Notes: generated from the letters alone by a model not told the origin. Numbered from the stretch's first letter, positions 35,475 to 44,523 are shown. The stretch: DNA of 64,000 nucleotides from Streptomyces rubradiris (GCF_016860525.1 NZ_BNEA01000015.1:1426001-1490000), one strand, 5' to 3'. A program made the numbers and translations.

Positions 35475-36323
35475 ATGGGACGAGTCACGGAACGACGCAA
35501 GGTCCTGCGCATCCGGGACGGGGCGGTCTCCACCCGCCCGGACACCCTCGTCGCGGAGGAGCCCCTGGAGATCCGGCTGAACGGCAAGCCGCTGGCGATC
35601 ACCATGCGGACCCCGGGCGACGACTTCGCGCTGGCGGCCGGCTTCCTGGTGAGCGAGGGCGTCCTGGCCACGGCGGCGGACCTGCGGAACATCGTCTACT
35701 GCGCGGGCGCCACGGCGGACGGCTCCAACACCTACAACGTGGTCGACGTGCACACCGCCCCCGGTGTCGCCCTCCCGGACTTCACCCTGGAGCGCAACGT
35801 CTACACCACCTCCTCGTGCGGTCTGTGCGGCAAGGCCAGCCTGGACGCCGTGCGCACCACCGCGCGCTGGACCATCGCCGACACTCCCCCGCTCCGGGTC
35901 ACCCCCGAGCTGCTGGCGGGCCTCCCCGACCGGCTGCGGGCGGCCCAGCGGGTGTTCGACCGGACCGGGGGGCTGCACGCGGCGGCCCTGTTCGACGAGG
36001 ACGGGGAGCTGCTGGACACCCGGGAGGACGTGGGCCGGCACAACGCGGTCGACAAGCTCGTGGGACGGGCGCTGCAGAGCGGCGCGCTGCCGCTGTCGCG
36101 GACGATCCTCATGGTCTCCGGCCGGGCCTCCTTCGAGCTGGCGCAGAAGGCGGTCATGGCGGGCATCCCGGTGCTCGCGGCCGTCTCGGCGCCGTCCTCG
36201 CTCGCGGTGGACCTGGCCGCGGAGACCGGTCTGACCCTGGTGGGCTTCCTGCGTGGCGCCTCGATGAACGTGTACGCGGGCGAGCACCGCATCGCCCTGC
36301 CGGAACCGGCCGCCCGCGGCTGA
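35475..36323 (+). CDS. fdhD: formate dehydrogenase sulfurtransferase FdhD
   Basis: A 282-residue cytoplasmic protein that hands a sulfur atom to the molybdenum or tungsten cofactor of formate dehydrogenase. The sulfur-relay CxxC is in TTSSCGLCGKAS (Cys115, Cys118). FALAAGFLVSEGV, GGLHAAALFDEDG, DVGRHNAVDKLVG and SGRASFELAQKA are the expected conserved blocks. The ATG at 35475 gives the normal length. No formate dehydrogenase subunit is in the window. Its position a few genes after an operon that would release formate from oxalate makes a functional link attractive but unproven. Confidence 0.93.
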   Translation: MGRVTERRKVLRIRDGAVSTRPDTLVAEEPLEIRLNGKPLAITMRTPGDDFALAAGFLVSEGVLATAADLRNIVYCAGATADGSNTYNVVDVHTAPGVALPDFTLERNVYTTSSCGLCGKASLDAVRTTARWTIADTPPLRVTPELLAGLPDRLRAAQRVFDRTGGLHAAALFDEDGELLDTREDVGRHNAVDKLVGRALQSGALPLSRTILMVSGRASFELAQKAVMAGIPVLAAVSAPSSLAVDLAAETGLTLVGFLRGASMNVYAGEHRIALPEPAARG

Positions 36324-36358
36324 CCAGAAACGCCGGCCGCCCGCGGCTGACCAGAACG
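36306..36358. repeat. 27-bp tandem duplication over the fdhD stop codon
   Basis: CCGGCCGCCCGCGGCTGACC and the next few bases occur twice in a row (36306-36332 and 36333-36358), differing by one A. The first copy carries the real stop codon TGA; the second carries the same TGA beyond the gene. Confidence 0.85.
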
Positions 36359-36371
36359 CCGGGCGGCGACG

Positions 36372-36845
36372 TCAGCCGTCCGCGGTGGAGTCCCCGGAGC
36401 CGCCCGGGACGCCGGAAACCCCGGAGACGCGGGCCAGCAGGTCCATGAACCGTTCCCGTTCGGCGGCCGACAGCGGGGCGAGCAGCTCGTCGTTGGCCTC
36501 GCGCGCGGCCTTCTCGCAGCGGGCGAGGAGCCGGGCGCCGTCGTCGGTGAGGGTGACGGAGTTCTTGCGCCGGTCGCGCGGGTCGGGGGCGCGCTCGACC
36601 AGGCCCGCGGACTGGAGGTCGTTCAGGATGCCGACCACGTCCTTGGGGTCCAGGCTCACACTTCGGCCGAGGTCGGCCTGGGCGACCGGGGCGAGGTCGC
36701 GGACGGCGGAGAGCACCACGTGGTGCCACATCCTCAGCCCCTCGGCCGCCAGGGCGTCGGCGACCAGGGCGCGGCCCCGGGCGGCGGCCCGGCCCAGCAG
36801 CCAGCTCGGCAGGGAACGGATCGCGGGCAGGGGTGCTTCGGCCAT
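36372..36845 (-). CDS. MarR family regulator
   Basis: A 157-residue winged-helix repressor. The DNA-binding part runs from VAQADLGRSVSLDPKDVVG to GLVERAPDPRDRRKNSVTLT (the wing with DPxDRR). N- and C-terminal helices form the dimer interface. Divergent from a quinone-oxidoreductase-like gene, with a perfect palindrome and three CCAACGAA repeats in the 140-bp gap, so it most likely represses both and responds to an electrophile or phenolic compound (inference). Confidence 0.9.
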   Translation of the reverse strand: MAEAPLPAIRSLPSWLLGRAAARGRALVADALAAEGLRMWHHVVLSAVRDLAPVAQADLGRSVSLDPKDVVGILNDLQSAGLVERAPDPRDRRKNSVTLTDDGARLLARCEKAAREANDELLAPLSAAERERFMDLLARVSGVSGVPGGSGDSTADG

Positions 36846-36877
36846 GACCGCAGCCTAACCGAAGAATCATTGGACTT

Positions 36878-36936
36878 CCCAACGAACCTCCCCTACCGTT
36901 GGGGAACCCAACGAATTCATGGGTGTTTCCAACGAA
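36878..36936. promoter_or_regulatory. MarR operator region
   Basis: Contains a perfect palindrome CGTTGGG-N3-CCCAACG (36897-36913). CCAACGAA occurs three times in the same orientation (about 36879, 36908 and 36929). Each is preceded by a partial TTGG or GGG arm, suggesting three tandem binding sites of decreasing symmetry. Confidence 0.7.
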
Positions 36937-36985
36937 CGGTCAAGCGACCGACGGCGCCGGTGTGCCCGGCCCGAGGAGGTGTGCG

Positions 36986-37903
36986 ATGCGTCGCGTCCGC
37001 TACGAGTCCGCCGGCGGCCCCCTGTTCCTGGAGGAGGCGCCCGTCCCGGAGCCCGGCCCCGGCGAGCTGCTGGTGCGCTGCGCCGCCGTCGGCCTCACCC
37101 TGCCGGTGGTCCGCAAGGTGGCCGAGGCCGCCGAGCCGGTGCCGCTGGGCGGGGAGGTCGCGGGCGAGGTGGTGGCGGCCGGCCCCGGCGTGTCCCGCTT
37201 CCGGACCGGCGACCGGGTGACCGGGCTGTGCTTCGGGCACGGCTACGCCGACTTCGTGGTGGTGCACGAGGCCATGGCCTCACCGGTGCCGGACGACGCC
37301 GGCTTCGTCACCGCGATCGCGCTGGTGCGCAGCGGCCTGGTGGCCTACGGCGCGCTTCAGGCGGCACGGTTCGCGCCGGGCGAGTCGGTCCTCGTCACGG
37401 CGGCGGCGAGCGGTGTCGGGCACTTGGCGGTGCAGCTCGCCCGGGCGCGGGGCGCGGGCCGGGTGGTGGGGGCCGTCTCCGGCGCGGAGAAGGCGGACTT
37501 CGTGCGCTCTCTCGGCGCGGACGACTGTGTGCGGTACGACGACGACGGCTGGGGCGAGCCGGTCGACTGCGTCCTGGACGCCGTCGGCGGCGAGTTGCTC
37601 ACCCCGGCCCTGGCCGCGCTCGCCCCGCACGGCCGCCTGGTCGCCTACAGCTCGGGCGGCGGCACCATCCAGGCGTACGACCTGCTGGTGGGCGCCAAGT
37701 CGGTGACCGGCTTCCAGATGGCGCTGATCGCCCGCGAGCGGCCGGAGCTGTACGAGCGGTGGCGCCGGGAGCTGTGGCGGCTGCATGCCGAGGGAGTCCT
37801 GAAGCCCGCCGTGCACGGGGAGTTCGCGCTCCAGGACGCGGAGGCGGCGCACCGGGTGATCACCAGCCGGGCCAACCTCGGCAAAGTCGTCCTGCGCCCG
37901 TGA
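36986..37903 (+). CDS. zinc-free quinone oxidoreductase / MDR-type alcohol dehydrogenase
   Basis: A 305-residue medium-chain dehydrogenase/reductase of the quinone oxidoreductase subgroup. The N-terminal GroES-like domain has PGPGELLVRCAAVGL and GGEVAGEVVAAGPGVSRFR. The NADPH-binding Rossmann domain has SVLVTAAASGVGHLAVQLA. No catalytic zinc ligands are seen, as expected for quinone or enoyl reductases. GAGGAGGT precedes the ATG. It is divergent from the MarR gene across shared operators, an arrangement typical of redox or xenobiotic stress response. Confidence 0.88.
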   Translation: MRRVRYESAGGPLFLEEAPVPEPGPGELLVRCAAVGLTLPVVRKVAEAAEPVPLGGEVAGEVVAAGPGVSRFRTGDRVTGLCFGHGYADFVVVHEAMASPVPDDAGFVTAIALVRSGLVAYGALQAARFAPGESVLVTAAASGVGHLAVQLARARGAGRVVGAVSGAEKADFVRSLGADDCVRYDDDGWGEPVDCVLDAVGGELLTPALAALAPHGRLVAYSSGGGTIQAYDLLVGAKSVTGFQMALIARERPELYERWRRELWRLHAEGVLKPAVHGEFALQDAEAAHRVITSRANLGKVVLRP

Positions 37904-38014
37904 GTGCACGCTTCTTGTGAGCCGCGCACCCCGCAACTACCGTCGTGGGAGCGCACGTTGGACGTGGGATGTCCGGATGTCCGCTCATCCGGCCGACGAA
38001 GGGCAGGCCGCACC

Positions 38015-39874
38015 GTGCCGCCGAGTCTCCGCACCCGCCTCAGACCCGTACTCGCCCTCGCCGCGGCCGGGTTGCTCCTGCCCGCCGCGCCGGCCCACGC
38101 CGAACCCTCCGCCACAGGACCGGAGTTCGAACAGCAGGTGCTGTTCAAGGCGTCCCAGGACCCCGGTTACGCCTGCTTCCGCATCCCGGCGGTGGTGCGC
38201 ACGACCGACGGCACCCTGCTGGCGTTCGCCGAGGGCCGGGTCCTCAACTGCGGCGACGCCGCCGACATCGACATCGTGCTCAAGCGCTCCACCGACGGCG
38301 GGCGCACCTGGGGGCCGCTCCAGGTCGTCAACGAGGGCGCCGGCGACACCCACGGCAACCCGGCGCCGGTCGTGGACCGCGACACCGGCCGGATCTGGCT
38401 CGCGGAGACGTACAACACCGGCCGTACCGACGGCGCCAACTGCCGCGTCCCCTGCGACCGCACCCCGCACCTCCAGTACAGCGACGACGACGGCGCGACC
38501 TGGTCCGCGCCGCGCGACCTGAGCCCCGAGATCCTGCCCGCCGACTGGAACTCCTGGTACGCCACCGGGCCCGTGCACGGCATCCAGCTGACCCACGGCC
38601 GCCATGCGGGGCGCCTGGTCTTCGGCGTCAACACCGAGACCTGGGACGGCACCAGGATCACCGCCAACCACGCGGCGCTGATCGTCAGCGACGACCACGG
38701 CGGCCACTGGCGGATCGGCGCCACCGACACCTGGCCCATCGCCGCCGACGGAACCTTCCGGCAGAAACCCTCCGAACTCACCCTCGCCGAGCGCGCCGAC
38801 GGCTCGGTCCTGGTCAGCGGGCGGGAGCAGGACGGCACGGATCTGGGCCACCGCACCCAGGCCGTCAGCCGGGACGGCGGCACCGCCTTCACCGGGCCCT
38901 TCCGCGCCCTGCCGGACCTGTACGCCCCGCAGGTGCAGGGCTCGATGCTGCGGCTCGGCGACCGCCTGCTGCTCGCCTGCCCCGGCGACCCCGACCGGCG
39001 CCGCACCATGATGATCCGCTCCTCCTACGACGGCGGGCGGACCTGGGACGGCGCGGACCGGGGCACGGTCGTCACCACGGACTGGTCCGGCTACTCGGAC
39101 CTGGTGCGCATCGGCCCCACCGCGGTCGGCCTGCTGTACGAGGGCGGGGCGGTGGACGCCCGGGACGAGATCCGCTTCGCCCGCTTCACCGAGGACTGGC
39201 TCGCCCCGCGCCGCGGCCCCGACCCGGTCACCCCCGACCTCGCCCGGCACGCCCGCCCGGCGGCGGTGCTCGGCGGCCCGGAACCGGCCGACGGCGTGTC
39301 GGGCGGGGCGCTTGAGTTCGACGGCACGGACGACGCGGTCCGGCTGCCCTTCCGCGCCGGGCTCCCCCTCGGCACGAAGGACTTCACGGTGTCGCTGTGG
39401 TTCCGGTACTCGGCGGCGGCCGGCGAGCAGCCGCTGCTGTGGATGGGCGGGATCGGCACCGGCCAGCCGCAGGTGTGGCTGCGCGGGGAACCCGCGAACG
39501 ACAGGGTGCAGGCGCTGATCACCGTGCGGAACGGGGCCGGGGCGCCGCAGTCCGCGTCCGTGCGTACCCCGGACGCCCACAACGACGGCCGGTGGCACCA
39601 CGCCGTGCTCCGCCGGGGCGGCGGGCTGCTGTCGCTGTCCGTCGACGGCGCGGCCGTCTCCACGGCGGACCGGCCGGGCTCGGTCAGCCGCAACTCGGCC
39701 TTCGGCGTGCACCTGGGTCAGCGCATGGACGGCCGCGCCTTCCTCACCGGCGCGCTGGACGAGGTGCGGGTGTGGGACCGGGCGCTGGACGACGCGGAAC
39801 TGGCGGACCCCGAGGTGCTGCGGTCAGCGCAGGACACGGCTCTCTGGCTGCCCCTGGACCGGGTCCGCGGCTGA
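38015..39874 (+). CDS. secreted exo-sialidase (GH33) with LamG-like domain
   Basis: A 619-residue extracellular enzyme expected to release terminal sialic acids (or related nonulosonic acids). A signal peptide with RTRLRPVLALAAAGLLLPAAPAHA is followed by the sialidase propeller: FRIP at residues 55-58 (the carboxylate-binding arginine), Asp boxes STDGGRTW (92-99), SDDDGATW and SYDGGRTW. A C-terminal concanavalin/LamG-like domain (about 430-615) contains FDGTDDAVRLPF, FTVSLWFRY and GALDEVRVWDRAL and probably binds carbohydrate. The GTG at 38015 gives a normal signal peptide. The last 51 bp overlap the end of the convergent symporter gene. Confidence 0.9.
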   Translation: MPPSLRTRLRPVLALAAAGLLLPAAPAHAEPSATGPEFEQQVLFKASQDPGYACFRIPAVVRTTDGTLLAFAEGRVLNCGDAADIDIVLKRSTDGGRTWGPLQVVNEGAGDTHGNPAPVVDRDTGRIWLAETYNTGRTDGANCRVPCDRTPHLQYSDDDGATWSAPRDLSPEILPADWNSWYATGPVHGIQLTHGRHAGRLVFGVNTETWDGTRITANHAALIVSDDHGGHWRIGATDTWPIAADGTFRQKPSELTLAERADGSVLVSGREQDGTDLGHRTQAVSRDGGTAFTGPFRALPDLYAPQVQGSMLRLGDRLLLACPGDPDRRRTMMIRSSYDGGRTWDGADRGTVVTTDWSGYSDLVRIGPTAVGLLYEGGAVDARDEIRFARFTEDWLAPRRGPDPVTPDLARHARPAAVLGGPEPADGVSGGALEFDGTDDAVRLPFRAGLPLGTKDFTVSLWFRYSAAAGEQPLLWMGGIGTGQPQVWLRGEPANDRVQALITVRNGAGAPQSASVRTPDAHNDGRWHHAVLRRGGGLLSLSVDGAAVSTADRPGSVSRNSAFGVHLGQRMDGRAFLTGALDEVRVWDRALDDAELADPEVLRSAQDTALWLPLDRVRG

Positions 39875-40888
39875 CCCCTCGGGCGCGTCCCCCTGCTCCC
39901 GGGGCGCGTCCTCGGCCGCCTCCGGGTCCTGGGAGCGGCGCTTGGCGATGACCGCGCACACCATCAGCTGCATCTGGTGGAAGAGCATCAGCGGCAGGAC
40001 GGCCAGGGAGGCCTGGCTGCCGAACAGGACGCTCGCCATCGGCAGCCCGGAGGCGAGGGACTTCTTCGACCCGGCGAACTGCACGGCGATCCGGTCAGCC
40101 CGGCCGAAGCCGAGCGCCTTGGCGCCGTACCAGGTCAGGACCAGCATCACCGCCAGCAGGACGGCCTCCACACCGAGCAGCCCGGCCAGCCGCAGCGGGC
40201 TCACCTGGTGCCAGATGCCCTGGTTCATGCCCTCGCTGAACGCGGTGTAGACGACCAGTAGGATGGAGCCGCGGTCGACCAGGCCGAGGACCTTCTTGTG
40301 CCGGGTGACGAACGTGCCGATCCAGCGCCGCAGCAGCTGCCCGGCGAGGAACGGCACCAGCAGCTGGAGCACGATCTTCACCAGCGAGTCCGTGGAGAAC
40401 CCGACCGCGTCGCCGCCGAGCAGCCCCGCCGCGAGCAGCGGGGTCAGCACGATGCCGGCGAGGGAGGAGAAGGAGCCGGCGCAGATCGCCGCGGGCACGT
40501 TGCCGCGGGCGATGGAGGTGAACGCGATGGACGACTGGATGGTGGACGGCACCAGCGTCAGGAACAGCAGGCCCTGGTAGAGCGGCTGGGTCAGCAGGAC
40601 CGGCACCAGGCCCCGGGCGGCCAGCCCGAACACCGGGAAGATGACGAAGGTGCAGATCAGCACGGTGAGGTGCAGCCGCCAGTGGCGCAGTCCGTCCAGC
40701 GCCTCGGCGGTGGACAGCCGGGCGCCGTAGAGGAAGAAGAGGAAGGCGATGGCGGCCGTGGAGGCGCCCGAGGTCACGTCGGCGGCCGTGCCGCGCGCCG
40801 GGAGGAGGGCGGCGAGCCCCACCGTCCCGAGCAGCAGCACGATGTACGGGTCGATCGGCAGCCAACTGGGCCGGCGCAGGCGTGTCAC
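39824..40888 (-). CDS. bile acid:sodium symporter (BASS) family transporter
   Basis: A 354-residue inner-membrane protein with about ten helices of the SBF-like/BASS (YfeH/DUF4137) fold. Family segments: AIAFLFFLYGARLSTAEALDG, LTLVPSTIQSSIAFTSIARG (the sodium-site crossover) and FAGSKKSLASGLPMASVLF (the second crossover). Substrate unknown; relatives move organic anions with sodium. The GTG at 40888 is preferred because CGGAG lies five bases upstream; an ATG at 40957 is also in frame. It is divergent from a LysR gene and overlaps the sialidase gene tail to tail by 51 bp. Confidence 0.85.
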   Translation of the reverse strand: MTRLRRPSWLPIDPYIVLLLGTVGLAALLPARGTAADVTSGASTAAIAFLFFLYGARLSTAEALDGLRHWRLHLTVLICTFVIFPVFGLAARGLVPVLLTQPLYQGLLFLTLVPSTIQSSIAFTSIARGNVPAAICAGSFSSLAGIVLTPLLAAGLLGGDAVGFSTDSLVKIVLQLLVPFLAGQLLRRWIGTFVTRHKKVLGLVDRGSILLVVYTAFSEGMNQGIWHQVSPLRLAGLLGVEAVLLAVMLVLTWYGAKALGFGRADRIAVQFAGSKKSLASGLPMASVLFGSQASLAVLPLMLFHQMQLMVCAVIAKRRSQDPEAAEDAPREQGDAPEGSAADPVQGQPESRVLR

Positions 40889-41042
40889 GGTGCTCCGATT
40901 GCTCTGTGTCGTCTTGCTGTGTCGTACGGTCCCGGGGCCCGCACGGCCCCCCTCCATCGTCCTCTCACCGTGGCCGATCGGGAATCCGGTATACCGCTCT
41001 GACTGTGATCGTGTTCCGTGATGACCGAGCTAGGCTCGGGGT

Positions 41043-41912
41043 GTGTACGAGCCGACGCACCTGCGCACCTTCCTGGCGGTCGCCCAGACGCTGAGCTTCA
41101 CCCAGGCCGCCCGGCGGCTGGGGCTGCGCCAGTCCACGGTGAGCCAGCACGTGCGGCGGCTGGAGGAGGCGGCCGGGCGGCAGCTGTTCGCCCGGGACAC
41201 CCACTCGGTGGAGCTGACCGAGGACGGCGAGGCGATGCTGGGGTTCGCCCGCCGCATCCTGGAGGTGCACGAGCAGGCGACGGCGTTCTTCTCCGGCACG
41301 CGCGTGCGCGGCCGGCTGCGCTTCGGCGCCTCGGAGGACTTCGTGCTGACCCGGCTGCCGGAGATCCTGGAGGGCTTCCGCTACGACCATCCGGAGGTCG
41401 ACCTGGAGCTGACGGTGGAGCTGTCCGGCACGCTGTACGAGCGGCTGGCCGCCGGAAAGCTCGACCTGGTGCTGGCCAAGCGGCGTCCCGAGGACCCGCG
41501 CGGTGTGCTGGTGTGGCGCGACGACCTGGTGTGGATCGGCGCCGAGCGGCTGCGGCTGGAGGCGGACCGGCCCGTTCCGCTGATCGTCTACCCGCCGCCG
41601 GGCATCACCCGGGCCCGCGCCCTGGAAGTGCTGGAACGGCAGGGCCGGGCGTGGCGGATCGTGTGCACGAGCGGCAGTCTCAACGGGCTGATCGCCGCGG
41701 CCCGGGCCGGCCTCGGGGTGATGGCCCACTCCCGGCGGCTGATCCCGCCGGGCCTGTTCCGGCTGCCCGAGCGGGTGGGCCTGCCGGAGCTGGGCAAGGT
41801 CGACTTCGTCCTGGTGCACGGCCGCCGCCGGGGCCCGGCCGGCACCGCCGCCGACGCGCTGGCGGCGGCGGTGCTGGCCGGCGGCGAGCGGCTGCGGCGC
41901 AGCGGCGGCTGA
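41043..41912 (+). CDS. LysR family regulator
   Basis: A 289-residue LysR-type activator/repressor. The N-terminal winged helix is textbook: LRTFLAVAQTLSFTQAARRL then RQSTVSQHVRRLEEAAGRQLF. The periplasmic-binding-protein-like effector domain follows (RLRFGASEDFVLTRLPEIL). It is divergent from the BASS symporter gene (154 bp between starts), and LysR proteins normally control the divergent neighbour. GTG start. Confidence 0.9.
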   Translation: MYEPTHLRTFLAVAQTLSFTQAARRLGLRQSTVSQHVRRLEEAAGRQLFARDTHSVELTEDGEAMLGFARRILEVHEQATAFFSGTRVRGRLRFGASEDFVLTRLPEILEGFRYDHPEVDLELTVELSGTLYERLAAGKLDLVLAKRRPEDPRGVLVWRDDLVWIGAERLRLEADRPVPLIVYPPPGITRARALEVLERQGRAWRIVCTSGSLNGLIAAARAGLGVMAHSRRLIPPGLFRLPERVGLPELGKVDFVLVHGRRRGPAGTAADALAAAVLAGGERLRRSGG

Positions 41913-41933
41913 CCGGCACACCCCGCCGGGGCG

Positions 41934-42911
41934 TCACCGCGCCGGGCGGTAGGTGAGCTGCTTGACCCCGCGAAGGATGGGCGTCACCTCCACGTGTCGC
42001 ACCCCCTCCAGGCGGCCGAGGGGCCCGCTGATGTAGGCGTACAGGGCGGCGGTGTCGCGGACGACGACGGTGACCACGAGCTGGGAGGGGCCGGCGGTGG
42101 CGGAGGCGAACACGACCTCGTCGTGGCCGGCCAGGGTCCGGCCGACGGAGTCCAGGGCGCCCGGCGAGGTGGTGATCCACAGCATGGCCGTCTTGGGGAA
42201 GCCGAGGACCGCGGTGTCGTACTCGGCGTCGACGTACACCGCGCCGGAGGCGATCAGGGCGGACAGCCGGCGGCGGAGGGCGGACTCGGAGCGGCCGGTC
42301 GCGCGCTGGAGTTCGGGGTACCCAGCGCGGCCGTCGCGTTCGAGGACGGCGAGCAGCGGGGCGTCGCCGGGCTCCAGCCGGGCCGGGCCGGGCTCGGGCA
42401 AGTCAGGGCGGAGCGCGGCGATCTGGTCCGCGTCGAGCGCCCGGAACCTGGGCAGCCAGCCGACCGGGCCGCCGTAGAAGCGGTGCAGGAGCTGCTGGGC
42501 GCGGATCTCGACGACGCTGGGGGTGCGGGGCAGCTTGCCGAGCAGCAGGTCGTCGTGGTCGCCGGGGCTGCGCGGCCGGGTGATGCAGGCGATCTCGGTG
42601 CCGCCGGAACACAGCCCGATCCAGTAGGTGTCGGGGCGCCGGGCGAGCGCCTCGGCGATGACGGCGGCGCCGTCGGGCGCGCAGCGCAGCCGCAGCATCC
42701 ACTGGTCCTCGCCGAGCCGTGCGGCGTCCCGCAGCACGACGACCCGCAGCCCGCCCTCGGCGCACAGGCGGCGGTAGCGGCGGGCGATGGTGCGGTCGGA
42801 GACGCCGAGCACGGCGGCGATCCGGCTGAAGGGGGCTCGGCCGTCCACCTCCAGCGCGGAGAGCAGTTGGAGGTCCAGCAGATCGAAGGTGTCGGATTCC
42901 ATCCGCAGCAT
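41934..42911 (-). CDS. Lrp/AsnC family regulator, double-domain form
   Basis: A 325-residue protein containing two Lrp/AsnC units in tandem, twice the size of Lrp. The first HTH is FDLLDLQLLSALEVDGRAPF to VLGVSDRTIARRYRRL; the second is LLAVLERDGRAGYPELQRATGRSESALRRRL. RAM-like ligand domains follow each. Such pseudo-dimeric regulators are common next to transporters in Streptomyces. It is divergent from an MFS drug pump (103 bp) and probably regulates it. The start is uncertain by three codons (42911 or 42902). Confidence 0.87.
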   Translation of the reverse strand: MLRMESDTFDLLDLQLLSALEVDGRAPFSRIAAVLGVSDRTIARRYRRLCAEGGLRVVVLRDAARLGEDQWMLRLRCAPDGAAVIAEALARRPDTYWIGLCSGGTEIACITRPRSPGDHDDLLLGKLPRTPSVVEIRAQQLLHRFYGGPVGWLPRFRALDADQIAALRPDLPEPGPARLEPGDAPLLAVLERDGRAGYPELQRATGRSESALRRRLSALIASGAVYVDAEYDTAVLGFPKTAMLWITTSPGALDSVGRTLAGHDEVVFASATAGPSQLVVTVVVRDTAALYAYISGPLGRLEGVRHVEVTPILRGVKQLTYRPAR

Positions 42912-43014
42912 GCTCTCTCCTGTCGGATTCCGTCGCGCCCGGCCCGGTGGGGCGTCGGATCGGCCGTCGTCGGGTCATCGTACGCGGCGGTAGACCGCAC
43001 GTTCGATCAGGGAG

Positions 43015-44523
43015 TTGAGGAGATTGCGGAGCTGGGGGACGCTCACGGCCATATGCCTGGGCACGTTCATGCTGCTGCTGGACGTGACCATCGTGGTGGT
43101 CGCGCTGCCGGACATGGCGGGCTCGCTGCACGCGTCGCTGGGTGACTTGCAGTGGGTGGTCGACGGGTACGCGCTGGCACTGGCCGCGCTGCTGCTCGGG
43201 GCGGGGGCGGCGGCCGACATCCTGGGCCGGCGCCGGGTGCATGTGGTGGGCGTGGTGCTGTTCGCGCTGGCCAGCCTGTTGTGCGGGCTGGCCTCGGAGC
43301 CGGGGCTGCTGGTGGCGGCGCGGGCGTTGCAGGGCGTCGGCGGCGCGGCGATGTTCGCGACGACGCTGCCGCTGCTGGGCTCGGTCTACCAGGGCCGGCA
43401 GCGCTCGGCCGCGCTCGGGGTGTGGGGCGCGGTCAGCGGCGGGGCCGCGGCGGTCGGTCCGGTGCTGGGCGGGCTGATCACCGAGGGGCCGGGCTGGCGC
43501 TGGATCTTCTTCGTGAACCTGCCGGTGAGCGTGGTGGCGGTGTGGCTGACGCTGCGGACGGTCCCGGAGTCGCGCGGGCCGCGCGGCATGAGCGTCGACT
43601 GGGCGGGGACGGCGGCCTTCGCGGTGTTCGCGGGCGGGGCGACGTACGCCGTCGTGCGGGCCGGCGAGGACGGCTGGACGGCGCCCGCGACGCTGGTGTC
43701 GTTCGCCGTGGCCGCGCTGGCCGTGGTGGTGTTCGCGCTGGTGGAGCGGCGGGTGGCGCATCCGCTGCTGGATCTGTCGCTGCTGCGCCGGCCGGCGTTC
43801 GCCGGCACCATGCTGGGCGCGTTCGCCTTCAACGGGGTGGCCTTCGGCGCCATTCCGTACCTGTCGATCTGGATGCAGACGCTGCTCGGGATGTCGCCGG
43901 TGCGCGGCGGTCTGACGCTGCTGCCGATGACGGTGATGTCCATGGTGGTGGCGGTGCTGGTGGGCCGGCTGCTGCACGGGGTCCCGGCCCGGCTGACGGT
44001 CGGCGGCGGACTGCTGCTGATCGGCGCGGGCACGCTGTGCCAGGCGGTGCTGGGCGCGGGCTCGGACTGGACGGCACTGGTGCCGGGGTTCGTGCTGGTC
44101 GGGATCGGTACCGGGTTCGTGGCGCCGACGGTGGCCGGGGCGGCGCTGGCCTCGGTGCCGGCCGAGCGGGCCGGGATGGCGGGCGGCGCGGTGAACACCG
44201 TCCGGCAGCTGGGCTACGCGCTCGGGGTGGCGGTCGTCGGCACCGTCGTCACCTCGCGGATGACCGGCCGGCTCCCCGAGGAAGCGGCGCACGCGCTGGC
44301 CGGCGGCGGCGCCGGGGCGCTGCTGCGCGGCGGGGTCCCGGAGCACTCCCTGCGGGCCGCGTTCGCCTCGGGGCTGAACGGCGCCCTGGTGGTGACGGGC
44401 CTGGCCGGGCTGGTGGCGGGCGCCCTGGTGATGCTGCTGGTGCGGCCGGGCCGCCCGGCGCCCACTCCGGCGTCCGCTCCGGCGCCCGAGGCGGTGCCCG
44501 AGAAAGCCGCGGCAAAGGGCTGA
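43015..44523 (+). CDS. MFS multidrug transporter, DHA2 (EmrB/QacA) type
   Basis: A 502-residue exporter with about 14 helices. The DHA2 signature LDVTIVVVALPDMAGSL is in helix 1, WVVDGYALALAALLLGAGAAADILGRRR includes the loop motif, and GGAVGPVLGG-like helix-5 residues appear as AAAVGPVLGGLI. It would extrude a toxic organic cation or antibiotic using the proton gradient. The start is a TTG: 43015 is used here, but a TTG at 43024 has the better-placed GGGAG. Divergent from the double-domain Lrp gene. Confidence 0.88.
   Translation: MRRLRSWGTLTAICLGTFMLLLDVTIVVVALPDMAGSLHASLGDLQWVVDGYALALAALLLGAGAAADILGRRRVHVVGVVLFALASLLCGLASEPGLLVAARALQGVGGAAMFATTLPLLGSVYQGRQRSAALGVWGAVSGGAAAVGPVLGGLITEGPGWRWIFFVNLPVSVVAVWLTLRTVPESRGPRGMSVDWAGTAAFAVFAGGATYAVVRAGEDGWTAPATLVSFAVAALAVVVFALVERRVAHPLLDLSLLRRPAFAGTMLGAFAFNGVAFGAIPYLSIWMQTLLGMSPVRGGLTLLPMTVMSMVVAVLVGRLLHGVPARLTVGGGLLLIGAGTLCQAVLGAGSDWTALVPGFVLVGIGTGFVAPTVAGAALASVPAERAGMAGGAVNTVRQLGYALGVAVVGTVVTSRMTGRLPEEAAHALAGGGAGALLRGGVPEHSLRAAFASGLNGALVVTGLAGLVAGALVMLLVRPGRPAPTPASAPAPEAVPEKAAAKG

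Noticed and set aside
36986..37903. Classification as a zinc-dependent alcohol dehydrogenase
   Set aside because: The catalytic Cys/His zinc ligands and the four-cysteine structural zinc loop are absent; it fits the quinone oxidoreductase branch.
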